This document shows, piece by piece, positions 50,261 through 62,279 of a stretch of DNA of 64,000 bases. Numbering within the stretch: the first letter of the stretch is position 1; every line of letters starts with the position of its first letter. The notes under the pieces were generated by a model, which saw only the letters and a program-made list of their open reading frames with translations, ran no database searches and was not told where the DNA came from. Where the stretch lies: the NCBI GenBank assembly GCA_036583965.1, contig JAZBQD010000013.1, positions 3,078,144 through 3,142,143 of the forward strand, read 5' to 3'. Made by a program: the position numbers and the translations under genes. This DNA is from Prunella strophiata. Taxonomy: Eukaryota > Chordata > Aves > Passeriformes > Prunellidae.

Positions 50261-52559
50261 GTATTATATGTTGGGGGGATGGGTTTTTTTGGTTTTTAAA
50301 GCCTAGAACTATTAAGATGGTGTGGAGTTGGTCTTCCTACCAATCTTTTGAATAATTGTAAATGCCCAGTCACAATTTTAGACCTGTTTGAGTGCCAGTG
50401 ACTTAGGGAATATTTGTTATTTCCCATGTATTCCCTGAAATTATTGTTCCTCCCTCAACTGCTGTCAGCAGTAAGGAATGACTTGAATAGAAGAGCTGTG
50501 TAACTGAATGTCTATAACTCAACTAATTGAATTGCTAGTATGAAAGCTAACCTAGATTTTGTAGGCTCTGTTGTAACTTTAGTGTCTTGTTTTTTCACTA
50601 AATCTTTGTTCCTAGAATTCAATATCTAAACTTACGTCTTGAGTCGGGAGTGGGGTACCACTTTCAGCTTTAATTTTTTTTAAGGTGCTTGCTTGAGGAA
50701 GTAGATGCCAAAGTAAACTTCAAAGGAACTCCAGACTTCAGTGTTGGAAGAATGAATGGAGAGCAAGAGCTCTCCTTGGGTTTCATGAGAGATAAATGGA
50801 CAAAGTAAAAAACAGCCACCAAAATTCTAAGTAACGAAACAGGAAAGGTTTTTCTTTACCACCCACAAAAATAATAAAATATTTTCAATTGTCACCATGG
50901 CATAAAATCTGAGAGCAAGTGCCAAACAACACTGTGTGCTGGCTTTTTCAGCATTATGATTATATTTAACAGCATTGTCAATACCCAAATGTAAATTAAG
51001 CCAGCTTAGTACTGCTCACCTTTTTCTTGGGCACAATACCTGAGTTTTATTTGAACAGAGCAGAAACTCACATTGAATCTCTGAGCTTAGGCTCTCAGTT
51101 CTACCCTGAGAGACAAAACAAATGAGCAAAGAGAGGGAAAAAATAAACCCATGAGGAAAACTTAAAAAGGAAAACAAATTCTGGAAGGCTCCAGTGTCTC
51201 TTGAAGAGCCACGTTTTTTCATCCTGAACATCCTTTTCAAAACATGATCCTTCAGCTGTTGTGAATGAGCCCTTGGGAACAGATTTGGCTTCCAGCCCAA
51301 TCTACTGCAGCTCCCTGTCCCTGTGAGAAGGCAGCATGTTCCAGAGGACTGAGATCCAGAGGGAGGGGGGCAGGCTGTGCTCCTGGGCTGCAGCCACAGG
51401 TACTGCTACAGGGTCAGCACCAGCACTGGCAAAGTGTTGTGTGCCTGCTGCTTTCATGCCCACCCTCCACACATCCTGGGCAGTGTGCTGCCTGCTCGGG
51501 TGTGTGCAGCTCTGCAAATAGCTGTTGGCTGCAAAACAAAGCAGGAGTTATTTGGCTAAGAAGGAAAAAAAGAAAGCACCACTTTAAAAGAGTGCTATGA
51601 TATAACTGCAGAGTGATGCAGCCCAGGAGCAGGAGCCCTGGCTGTGAGGGCTTGTGGTGATGGTTGGAATGGTTGTGGCACCTCAGTGAAAAACCACAGC
51701 TTGCACTCTGTGGTGGCGGGCACTGATGGCCTGTTTGCCAGCAATTAACACCCTGTGTCATCTCTAGCCTCTTCCTGTGTTGTGTTCCTGTCTGTAAGAT
51801 GAGATGATGATGACCTTTGGGTAAGAGGTGCCAATATTTAATTGATGTGCCAAATTGTGCTGCACAATTGTGCTGCTGAGCTCTGTCACAATTGTTTGGC
51901 CTCACTGACTTCAGATGTAATGCAAAGTTAAACAAACATTTGGCCACATTTTTCCTGAAAGGTGGGATATTTAAATTTATTTAAAGACTGCCTGGCACTA
52001 TTGATTTGCTCTCAGGGTTTATGTGAACAAAGCTTTTCCTGGGTGGCCTCCATACTTGTACTGCAATTTTGGAGACCTGGAAGTGCTCTGAGCCGAGATA
52101 TGCTGAAGGAGGGAGGCAACTGGAGTCTCACTGATGTTCCAGTGACTCCCTCCCAGCTCCTGTGTTCCATGGGGACCATGGAGTCATTTCATGCAGCCAC
52201 TGGCAGCCATAAATGCTCTTGAGCATCCTGCAGTCACATAGTGACCTTGGGTAAGTGATTTTATAATAAATCAATCTCATGCTTGCTAATACCTTCTTGG
52301 CTGCTGTGTCTACAAACTGGTGCCTTCTCCAGGCAAATTTTACATGCCCTCTGCAAAGCTGTCTGACTGACTGCTGGCTCTTAAGGAATCAACCAAGCCT
52401 TGCTCTTGGGCTCAGAATTTTTCTTCGGTACTGTTGTAATCTGAAAGTTTACTGCAATTAGTGCAAATACCAGAGTAAGAGAGAAAATAAAAGGCTGTTC
52501 TTAGATGTCTTGTAGAGTGAACAACTGAAACATGAGTGTGGGATGAGCCAGGAAAACTG

Positions 52560-52720
52560 GTATTTTTCCCTGGCTGCACGCCATATGGAAGAGACAGTGC
52601 CTTGGAAGGGAAAGAGCAGAAAAGTTTGCCATTGGCTCTGATGAATCCCAATCCTGCTTCTACTGAAGTTGTTGGGAATCCTCCCATTGTCTTCAGTGGA
52701 GCAAGAAAGGATCTTAGGTG
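52560..52720. repeat. Possible ancient reptile/bird interspersed repeat
   Basis: AATCCCAATCCTGCTTCTAC, TGAAGTTGTTGGGAATC, then CCATTGTCTTCAGTGGAGC recalls widely dispersed sauropsid repeat text (CCATTGACTTCAATGGGAGC). A similar piece (CCCATTGATTTCAATG) is at about 35606. The family is not assigned. Confidence 0.35.
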
Positions 52721-54699
52721 AGGATGGATGACTCTTTCCCTACTTGAATGAAGTCTCTTGCCTATTTATGGGCCTGCTTCTATTGAAACCGAGCCTGTTT
52801 TAGCCTTTTTGGGTTCTTAGGGACCTGTTTGTATAAAGCAACTTACCTACCTATCTTTTTTTTTTTTCTATTGTGTGTATTTTTTGTATGTTCTGTTGGA
52901 AGGTGAAGCCTCTGTAGAAGGGGATACAAAACCTGATTTTTAAATAGTAATAAACCAAAAGAGAATTAAACTCTGCAGGCTGCATGCATTCATTTCCTGG
53001 AGATGGAGAGTAGAGACCATGAGTGCACAGAGATGGCCTGGACATCTCATATCTCAAAATCTTCCCCTTTTCAGAGACAGTTCTGCCTTTGCACATTTCC
53101 ACAGCTCTATGTGAGAATTCACAGTGTGGTGGGCAGGTTGCAAAACTGTGTATCAGGATTGCCTTATTTTGACTAGGAAATCCTTTCTCTGGCACTGTGT
53201 GGTGAGATTTCTTGTTTCAGTATAAGTGGATGGAGTAACAAGTATCTGTGAATTTTGGTATTGTCCTCACTGAATGGCAGTGAAATAAAACTGAGGTCAT
53301 ATAAATAGAGTTTTGCTTCTGGCCTGCCTGCCTCAGGTGCTGGGGTGTTGGTCAAATGCAGAGTGTTTTAACTGCACACCCTTATATACTAAAGAAATAA
53401 GTGCAAGTGTTTAGTGAAACTTTATTAAGCCTTTGTTTCTTCCTGGCTTTTTACCTCCTCATGGTGTTACTAGTTGGAGCCTTAACTTTCTAAAAGAATG
53501 GCAAACTCAAGACCAAAATAACAACAGAGGTTTGCCCTGATCTGTAAACATATTCAAAGGAACAGTGTCTTTGCTTTTGTAAATAGAGGTAAAAAAGTCC
53601 ACATGCCTATGTCAGTCATGAAAAAGGCTATCTCTGCATGCTTATGGCATGTGTGTGACCCAGAGAAAATGCAGATTTGCCCTTCTACAACAAGAAAGAA
53701 AGGGCAACTTCCCAAAATAAACAACTCCTCCCACAGCCTTCAGACAAACACCTGTGGAGAGAGGTCTATTGCAGTACCTGTGTGCCAGTGGTTTTATCTG
53801 CTTTCAGGTCAGCTAAGAAATAAAATCCAGAGTTGTGAGCTCTGCATTGTAAATATCCCTGAATCCTGCACTTTATGAGGAAACAGCAGTAGCTCCACTG
53901 CAAGGTTTGGTCTCTGCTTCTCTGCTCACATTGAATTACAGAGACCTACATTACAAAATGAATCTCTGCTTCTGCTCTTATGCTGATGACTCCAGCCCTA
54001 GTCCCAAAGCCCTAGAGAGAGAAGAAAATACATGTTTGGCTTTTTTATGTGTTCAAGTTTATAACCTTACAGCCTTGCTGATGGCTTGGGAGAGAGGTCA
54101 CATGAGTGGTAGTGCTATTTAGAGTAGGAGTTTTGCATATTTAAGTGCAACTTTAACCTCATGTTTTCCACAATGAAATCTAACTACTACTGTGGTAATA
54201 TTCAATTTTTATTGAGGTTTAAACAGCAGAGTTTTGGGCTTTCACTGTAAAATTGGCTTCCATGGTGAGTGAAAGATTGGTAGAAGGATATTTAATAATC
54301 CCAACCAATTCACTGGAGGTTAATTTAAATAGATATCAGAACAGAAATCCTTATTCCTTTTGACTGAAATCTCCAGATGTTTTGATGCTGCCTTTTCACA
54401 TTTCTCATGTGCAAATAATAAACAATTCTTTTTAGATAGGCATTTTCTAACAAGAATGAATTGGGTTATCAAACTGCTCAGATTTGCCAGGTACTGCTGG
54501 GCACAACTGTGGTTTGAGAAACAAGAAAGTCACAAAAGTATGTTTATACCTTAAAAAACAACCAAACAACACATTCTCCTATTTTAATGGATTCCTTCAT
54601 TAATGCTTATTTGTACTTTCATCTAAGTCAGCACTACACATGTAGAACTTGAGAGCATCTCCTGCATATCTGTGTCCAGGATTCCCTTCCCCTACAGAA

Positions 54700-54890
54700 C
54701 CATTTCACAAGGTAGGTATTGGATGTCTGAAGCTTCCAAAGCACTTTGCAGTCATATAATAATTTCTGCCTCTGTGGCATAAGTAATATTAAAATGGGAA
54801 ATCAAGGCAGAAGCTTGCCTAAGGTCAGGCAAAGATCAGTTGAAGAATTGAGAGTGAAGCTTCTGTTCTTGGCTCAGACTTATGTGTTCT
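54700..54890 (-). mobile_element. MIR/CORE-SINE-like fragment
   Basis: AAAATGGGAAATCAAGGCAG, then GCTTGCCTAAGGTCAGGC, then GTTGAAGAATTGAGAGTGAA matches the order of the antisense MIR consensus (AACTTGCCCAAGGTCACAC, GGCAGAGCTGGGATT). Decayed. Confidence 0.6.
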
Positions 54891-57800
54891 CTGAGTAGAT
54901 CACAGTATCTTTCAAAATAGCTTCCCTTCCTCCACCCTTAGAAATGTGTGCTCTGGCTGTTGTCAGTAGCAGCCTGCATCTGTAGCAAAAAAAAAAAAAA
55001 AACAACAAACAATCAAACAAACAACCCAACAAAAACCTGGTGCAACTGGAGACTGAAATATCTTTAGACAGCTGTACCCAATTCCTAGCAATATTGCTGT
55101 GGTTTTATGGTATCCTGCTACGAGACACACCCACCTGCTGGATAGCAGGTAAAGCAATCTGTGATCCAGATACTGAGATTGGAATGCTGCAGCCAGGGAA
55201 AGAGCTGAGGGATGATCCATAGGGACCTTCACCACTGCTACAGTGGGCCAGTGTGAACACAGATGTCTGTCAGCACTTGGGCCCTTCAAAAGGGAGAAAA
55301 CTGGAAATGCACTGGGCAGTTCTTGTCAAAAAAGGACAAAAAAATGATGCTGTTAAAGAGCACTCAGTGTGTGAAATTTCTTAAGTCACTGATTGCTGAG
55401 AGTATTTAGAGATAATCTCTTAATGCTTCTCCCCAGTAAACAGAAGGACCCAGATTGCCCTCCCGAGGCCTCTGGCCTTTTATTACAGCCCACACAGAGA
55501 ACTCATCTGAGAAAGCACTCTGAGTTAGTGGAGCAAACTCTGAACCAGTCTGAACCAGTTCAAATATCACATATGGTTGTTTTGCTTCTGCAGACTTCCT
55601 TGTTAGTCCTTGGAGGCTGTGGCTGGCATTTACTTAGCAATAGCTCATGCTGTCAGACTGAAGGGGGAGGAGAAAGCCTCTCCTTGAGCATGTCAGCAGC
55701 ACGATGCAACAGTGCCAGCAGATACTCCTTTGTAGTCGCTGCCTCTGTCTTGATTTTTGGTTCCACTCGGCTCAGTTTCATAAAGTCAATATCTGATCCT
55801 TTTGTTGCAGCCCTGATGTTCTTTAATTACAAATTGTATCTAGGTTAGAAATGAAACACATTTGTTTCTGATTCCTACGTCATTGCTTACAGAGGGCTTT
55901 TTACAGGTGAGACCCAGAGTTGTTTTCATGATCAAGAGAGAGGCAGCAAAGAAATAAAAGCCCTGCTTTTGTTGGAGTTGCAAGTACTCAAGTAATTAAC
56001 TAGTGTTTAGTAACATTCAATGCTTGCAGCTTTTTAAGCTTAAGCACAAGCTGCTCTAATATTCTGTTCATGGTGAGGTCTCAGAATTGTACTATCATTA
56101 TTCTCAAACATTTCCATTTATGAAAGAAGCAGAAAATTGAGAAAAAGGAGTTTTGGGGAAAACTGGAACAATTATTTTGGTTACCTAGGAAGAAGAAAGG
56201 GGAGGTTATGGGAACATGACGTATGTCCTGTTACAAGGAGGGCAATGGTCAACTTTTTCCATTTTGAGCAGTCCATGTTAATTTGGCTAGGAAAGATTAC
56301 TCATATTAGAAAACTAATTTTGTTTACTCCCCTCAGTGTCTTATTTAGTAAGATTAAGTAATAAAGCATGTTAGTTCTTGCATAGGAGGTTAGATGAACT
56401 TCTGCCTGGCAAGACCTGAACACACTTGGCTGTGGCCAGAGAAGGAGGGTGGGTTTGATGGCTCCTTGCAGGGTCATTCCAGAGCTATAGATCTGGGGCT
56501 GCCTCCCTTGGCACAGAGTGCTGTGCTGTTAGATTTCTTTTTGTTTGTTTGTTTTAATCTCAAAACTCTTTGAATTTTTTCACAGGTGAAAATGTAGAAC
56601 AAATAACAAGAAAGAGCAGCTGACAGGAGAGAGAGAAAGCAGACATTGTTCATTCTGGAACCTGTATAAAGAAAGGTACCAGCTCACAGCTGAAACTGGT
56701 TCACACTGAGTTTAGGGAAGATGTTTAATGTCTCTCATTCCTAAAAATAGTTTATATATTCTTCTGTAAAACATGGGGATGTGTTGTGATACATGTATGT
56801 GTATATACCAACAGACATCTAAGTGTAAACTATGTGAGGAAGTAGCTGCAAAGCTATTGACTTACTTATAGTTTGGGTAGTTTAAAATCAAGTCCTAGGA
56901 AATAATGTCATGTTTAATCTCTAAAAGTGTAGCAAGAAGAGCAAACCCATTCCCAAGCAGTAGAAAGAGCAATTGAGTCTGCCTCTGACAGCTGCCACCT
57001 GGCATCCTATTAAACTTAACTCTGTGAAACTGCCAGGCATAAATCTTCCCTCATCCTGGAGAAAGCTAGAGATGAAAGAAAAATTTATGCTTAGAAGTCA
57101 GTTGTGGGAAAGACTTTGATCTTTACCATTAATGTGAAGGTTTTTGTGTTTCTCCCAGATTCCCCATTGTACTTCTGTGGACTAGAAACTCAAATTGTTT
57201 GCTGGAACTTGGCTGGGTGTAATGAGAAGTGCAAATTTATCTTGTTACATAGTAGGAGAGAGAGCTAGGAAGGTCTGAGATTTGTTTCCACAAGAGATTA
57301 CTGCAGTTCTTGGATCAGTATGTACAGAAGGAGGTGCTTTCTGTGCTGGGTGGCATGGCAGCATTAGTCTGTCTCATGAAATGAACAAAAAGACATTAAT
57401 GGTGCAGGCTGGCAGTCCCTCTGCAAGGTTTTGGACAGGCAGTGCCTCTGGATGCATGTGTGGCCCTGCAGTTTCTGCTGAATGGAATTTGTCCCATAAA
57501 ATCGGATGAAGAGCTATTACAAACAGGCAGCTTGATTGAATAGCCCTTATTAAAAATTCTTGCTGACTCCAGTTAGCCTTGCCTTTACAGAGAGTAACTG
57601 GAGAACATCAGGAATGCAGTAGCAGGGTGTCTGTGCAGAAAATGAGTATAATTGCACAAAGGCTGCATCTTAGCTGGTGATGTCAGTCAGGACTGGCACA
57701 TACAGTTGGTTTTGGTTTCCTGTTTTGATTTTTTGTGACCATTTTTTAAAAAATCTGACATTACTAAACTAAATTTTCTGTAGTGGTAAATCATGTTGTT

Positions 57801-58959
57801 AAAGTGTGAGCCACACAAATGTGTGCTAAGACCTGTGGTCTCATACTTGGCAGTAGTGCTGCTTAATGGACCTGTTTCCTCATTACCCATCTATCATGCT
57901 GGTACATCTATGTTTTTGTGCTCCATTGTGGACTGGATGCAGCAGGTGACCTGGCTGTAAAGGGCTTAAAGTGTTCATGACCTGGTGAAAAAGGGGCAAA
58001 AGTTGGGTTGGATCAGAACCTTGAGCAGGTTTGTTACACAATTACTGTAGCAGCCTGACGGAGAGCACTGCCAGGATGGAAACATCTGGGAGTGGAAGGG
58101 AAAGACCACTGCTCCAGCCAACACTGTCTTGAAAAGTGATTCATCAAACACTGGAGCAGCTTCCTGGCATAGAAATACTCCTTATGTGTTCAATGGTTTC
58201 CATGTGATTTCAAAGAATTTTAAAAGAAGGGAACTTCCCTGTCCTATTCTAAGAAGGAAGGTTTGATTGTACCTCATGTAACAAAAAGGAAGGGAAAGCG
58301 CAAAGAAGTGAGGCAGGCAGGTTGGCCAAGGTCAGGAAGAACTCTGTGGGAAAGCCAGAAATAGCACCTTGTGCTGCAGGCCTGTGCCTTGGCTACAAAC
58401 CCATCAGTTGGCCCAGGCTGCCTTTGCAAGCTCATTGTTGAACAGGACCAGCTATTCAGTGGCTTGTTTTTCACTGGTGTAAAATAGAAACAGTGCAGAG
58501 GACTCCAGATGCTGTGTACAGGCTACTGGCGCTGCACGGTCTGAATCCCTTGGCATGTTCAGAAACAGAAGTATCTATTGTAAGCCGTGTGAAATGTCTG
58601 CAGAGAGGCTTTATCACAGTGGCTGGATGCCTGCAGTAGAACTGCTCTAAACCATCTTCATGCTGTTTACCTTGGTTTTTTCTATAAGCAGGCACAGCTC
58701 TTAGAGTAAGCCCATGGAGTCAATGAAAAGTAATGGATTTGCAGAGGCGAGGATGCAAACCCCTTTAAGGTGGAGTTGCACAGCCTCCGTGGCAGTGTAG
58801 CCCCTACAACGTATCTTTACAGCTAAGGGAACCCAAAGGGAGAATAAGGGCAGCAGGATTTAGTCCTTCATGGTAATTCTCTAGGGGAGAGAACAGTTTT
58901 AGGTCTCTGAAGATAAACACTTTTCCTGCCACAGGCAGTTGTTCAAGCGTAGTTCCGTG

Positions 58960-60120
58960 TGGAAAGTCTTCTCTTCTGCTCTAAGACTTTTCCTGCGACT
59001 GTAGGAGACAAGCCCAGGGACGCGGAGTTCCTCTCGAGCCAAACAGCCCCACGGCACCGAGCACCCATCGCCGTGCTCGGTCCCGGGGCGAAGGACCCTC
59101 TGCGGCAGCAGGTTCCCGGCTGCCCCAGCCCTGCCCCGCGGCAGCCGCCCCTTCCCCTCCTGGGGGCGGGCGGCGGCAGCGGCAGCGTTAGGACCCGGCG
59201 GCGGCTGCGGGGCGGGGGGGGAAGCGCAGCCCGGCGGTTGTTTACCGGGGAGGGGAGCGCCGGGGCAGGTCTCGCCGCGGCGCCGAGCGGAGCCGAGCAG
59301 CGCGGCCGGGCTGGCGGCGGCTCCTCGCTCTCCGCGCCGAGGATGCTGCCCGGGGGCCCGCGGCGGGCGCTGCGCGCTGTGCTGCTGCTGGGCTCGCTGC
59401 TGCTGGGGGCCGCCCGCGGCGCCGAGGGTGAGTGCCGGCCCGGCTTTGTGGGGGACAAAGGCCGGGAGGGGGAGCACCCCCGTGGGGAAGGCGGGGGCCG
59501 TGCTGGGGAGCGGCCCGGAGCGGCGGGGGCTGCCCGGGCCGCCCGCGAGGCTCGGCTCGTCTCTCCGCAGAATGCCTCCGCGGCAACGGCGCGTCCTACC
59601 GCGGCAGCCGGCAAGTGGCCTCCGGCGGCGCCCCGTGCCTCAACTGGCTGACGGTGCGGAGCGGCCCCGGCGCCGCGCTCCCGGCAGGTGGGTCCGGGGC
59701 CGGGGGACGCGGCGGGGGGGCTCCTCGGGGGAGCGGAGGGTGCCGCGGCCGCGCTGACGGCCCGCTGCTCCCTAGCAGTCGATGAGGACCACAACAGCTG
59801 CAGGAACCCGGACGGCGACGCCGCGCCCTGGTGCTACATCCAAGGCGCTACCGGGATCCCCGAGCGGCGATCCTGCGACATCGCCCAGTGCTCAGGTAAG
59901 AGCAGCCGCCGTCGGCGCCCCTCTCTTCCTGCCCTCCCTGACTTGCCCCCCACTGCTGCGGGCTGGGTTTGTCACCAGGGTGGGGTCCCCCTTGAGCACA
60001 AACAACCCCGGGTACGCCAGCACCTCCCTCGGAAACACCGCGTACCCAGCGCTCCCCTCCAGCCCCCGCCTGTGCGTGCACATCTGCCTCCCAGCTATGC
60101 CGTGCTCCGCCCCTAGAGCT
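58960..60120 (+). promoter_or_regulatory. PIK3IP1: PIK3IP1 CpG-island promoter
   Basis: A sharp onset of CpG-dense DNA near 59010 runs through coding exons 1-3. It is TATA-less. It contains TTGTTTAC at 59238-59245, a perfect FOXO-type element, 98 bp upstream of the start codon. The transcription start is not fixed. Confidence 0.8.
59238..59245 (+). promoter_or_regulatory. PIK3IP1: FOXO-type element TTGTTTAC
   Basis: An exact match to the FOXO consensus (GTAAACAA on the other strand) in an otherwise GC-rich promoter, where such an AT-rich octamer stands out. Binding is inferred only. Confidence 0.5.
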
Positions 60121-62279
60121 TTTCCATTAGTGCCAGAAAAGGCCTGTGAAAAGCCCCCACTCCCCCATAATTCGCTTATCACTGTAGCGCTCTCTAACTG
60201 TATTGCAAAAGGCTGAGGTCTGAACATCTAGGAACTGCTGAGGTGTGGGTAGATGTTGTTGTGGGGCATGTTATGGCTGACTAAAGAAGCTTCCTGCTGT
60301 TAAAGGATTGCCAGTAGGAATTTGAGTACGGGGTGCAGGGGAGGAATGTGGAAAAAATGAGAACTAGAAGGGAGGACATGGAAGAAATGGAAACACTGGA
60401 TTCCTCCTGGGTAGTCACAGTGAGAAATGGAAACATTGGATTCCTCCTGAATAGTCACAGCGAGAAACAGTTTGCCGAAAGAACTGTAGCCAAAGCCTGT
60501 TTCAGGGAGAGGAGGTGTCAGTATTGACTGACATCAGAGTAACCACTTGGGGTTCTTTGAACTGTTTACTACTTTCTGAGCCCTGCAAGGTTTCCTTGCA
60601 CCACTGTCCCTTGAGACTGCTATCCTTGTATGTAAATACTTTTCCCACGCACATACACCCTCCCCTTTTTTTCACTTTGCTCTTTTTTTGCCTGCTTTTC
60701 CCTAAAGGATGAAGCAAAAAAATGTTCTGCTGCCAAGATGCTTACTCAAAACACTCTTGCAGCTTTAGGATCAGAAGAGTTACCTGACCTTTCACCATTT
60801 GCATGTTTAACAGGTTTCATATTTTTGTGTCTCAGAGCGGGCACCTTTTCATGGTCCAACAGTTCAGTTCAGTCGCCCTGGCTGACCCTATGTGAAGTTA
60901 CTATGCAGGACCCCTGATTTCCTGTCTCTGATTCCCTTCTGTACTTCCATTTCACATTCCACTGAGGACTCAAAATGGCTGCAGATAGAAAATCCACATG
61001 AAGTTATTGCTTGCTGTGAGGGAGATGCAGGTGGAGTGAGTTTTCAGATGTGGATGCATACTGTGAATAGCATTTCCAAAAAGGAGGGGGAGTTTAACAG
61101 GTAGTAGATACCTACTTTATACTGTCACAGCTTTTACAGTGCTACAGCTTCCATTTAAATTATGTCATGAAAGAAGGAGCTACCTTGAAAATCTTTCAGT
61201 GCTGTTGATGAAAAAGAACATTGATAAAAAACAGGGCTGGGAAGGAACCTGTATCCTTAGGTGCCATTTCTGGGCCTTGACTGAGGAAGGAATTGTCCTC
61301 AGTCAGTGGCTGTGCTGCCTGAGGGTTGCTCTGACTTAGCCTGTGCAGTGGTAGTCCTAGACTATCAGAGTTTGGTACACCACTGCAAAGAGGGACCAGG
61401 GAAGAATATCCCCAGGTTGTTTTCACACCAGCTGGAGTCTCCTGTCAAACTTTCCTGTGTCAGGAAGATTGAGGCAGAAGAGAGATAAATAGGCTCCTGG
61501 GAGATTTGGGATGGAGATTCTCATAATCTTGTTCAGCTTGATTGAAGCTGCAGCCTGTATATCGATCTATAGAGTAAATGAAGTCATTGTGCATCCTCTG
61601 GACTCATGCCCTGAACCTGGGTTTCACTCTGCTGTCTGACTTCTTTCATCTGTGCTGGTGCCTTGGACTCTGGAAAGGGGAAAGTGGGGGGAGGAATACA
61701 TTTCTTGTCCACTTTGGTAGGATTTCTGGCAACAACTTAAGGGGGAACAAGTGTTTTTCAGTGAGCTTTGAAGGCAGTTCAGTGGTACCAGTCTAGAGCT
61801 GTCCCACTCTCAAGACACATGTTGTTTTGAAGTACTTGGTATGTTGTATATATATATATTTTCTTTCTCCTCTCAACAGATGCTACAGCTACCACAGCCC
61901 CAGTCCCTACAGCAGAGGTTGGTGCTCCCCAGGAGGATGAGCAGGTGTTTGAACCAGCTGATACCTTGCCCTCGCGGAGCGAGGCAGCCGCGGTGCAGCC
62001 CGTCATTGGGATCAGTCAGAGAGTGCAGATGAACTCCAGGGAAAAGAAGGACTTAGGGACACTAGGTACAAACCCAGGATCATGTGATGGATCCATTCCT
62101 GTCATTCTGGCAGGACAGACCTGTTTTGAGGCTCTGAAAGCAACATTATAGCTGGATCTGCTGCCTCTTAATTTTGGCTCTTTTTATTCTCTTTTCACAG
62201 GTTATGTGCTGGGGCTGATCATGATGGTAATAATCATTGCCATTGGGGCTGGCATTGTCCTGGGATACATCTATAAGAG
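59343..62279 (+). CDS. PIK3IP1: PIK3IP1, phosphoinositide-3-kinase interacting protein 1, first five coding exons
   Basis: Single-pass membrane protein that binds PI3K p110/p85 and lowers PI3K-AKT signalling. Exons: 59343-59427, 59571-59687, 59776-59895 (alternative start 59779), 61880-62065, 62201-62279. All are GT-AG and phases fit. The ATG begins MLPGGPRRALRAVLLLGSLL, a signal peptide cleaved near residue 26. A kringle domain spans C30-C106 with six cysteines (30, 51, 76, 87, 101, 106), as needed for three disulfides. A Thr/Glu-rich stalk follows, then the conserved SEAAAVQPVIGISQRV block. A transmembrane helix runs from about 172 to 191 and is followed by YIYKR. The last exon, encoding the p85-like cytoplasmic tail, is not found before 64,000, so the gene is cut by the window edge. 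Confidence 0.96.
60383..60468 (+). repeat. 40-bp tandem duplication in PIK3IP1 intron 3
   Basis: Two copies of a 40-bp unit beginning AGAAATGGAAACA and ending TAGTCACAG start at 60383 and 60423. A third partial copy (AGAAAC) follows. Only a few bases differ between copies. Confidence 0.9.

Larger units (their letters stand above)
47260..58950. other. Intergenic region between PATZ1 and PIK3IP1
   Basis: About 11.7 kb without a recognisable gene. It contains MIR-like fragments at 50151-50260, 52231-52280 and 54700-54890. An A-rich tract lies near 54988-55030. A moderately GC-rich patch with several overlapping open frames lies at about 51290-51530. Parts of the PATZ1 3' UTR or distal enhancers may lie here but cannot be identified by eye. 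Confidence 0.6.

Noticed and set aside
51414..51947. 177-codon minus-strand open stretch
   Set aside because: Begins at GTG, composition follows the local sequence, no domain seen; the GC patch itself is kept as a weak finding.
55393..55848. 151-codon plus-strand open stretch
   Set aside because: Begins at TTG rather than ATG, is not bordered by convincing splice sites, and has no recognisable similarity.
58943..59794. 283-codon minus-strand frame over PIK3IP1 exons 1-3
   Set aside because: CpG-island shadow of PIK3IP1; no domain and Pro/Arg/Ala-rich composition.
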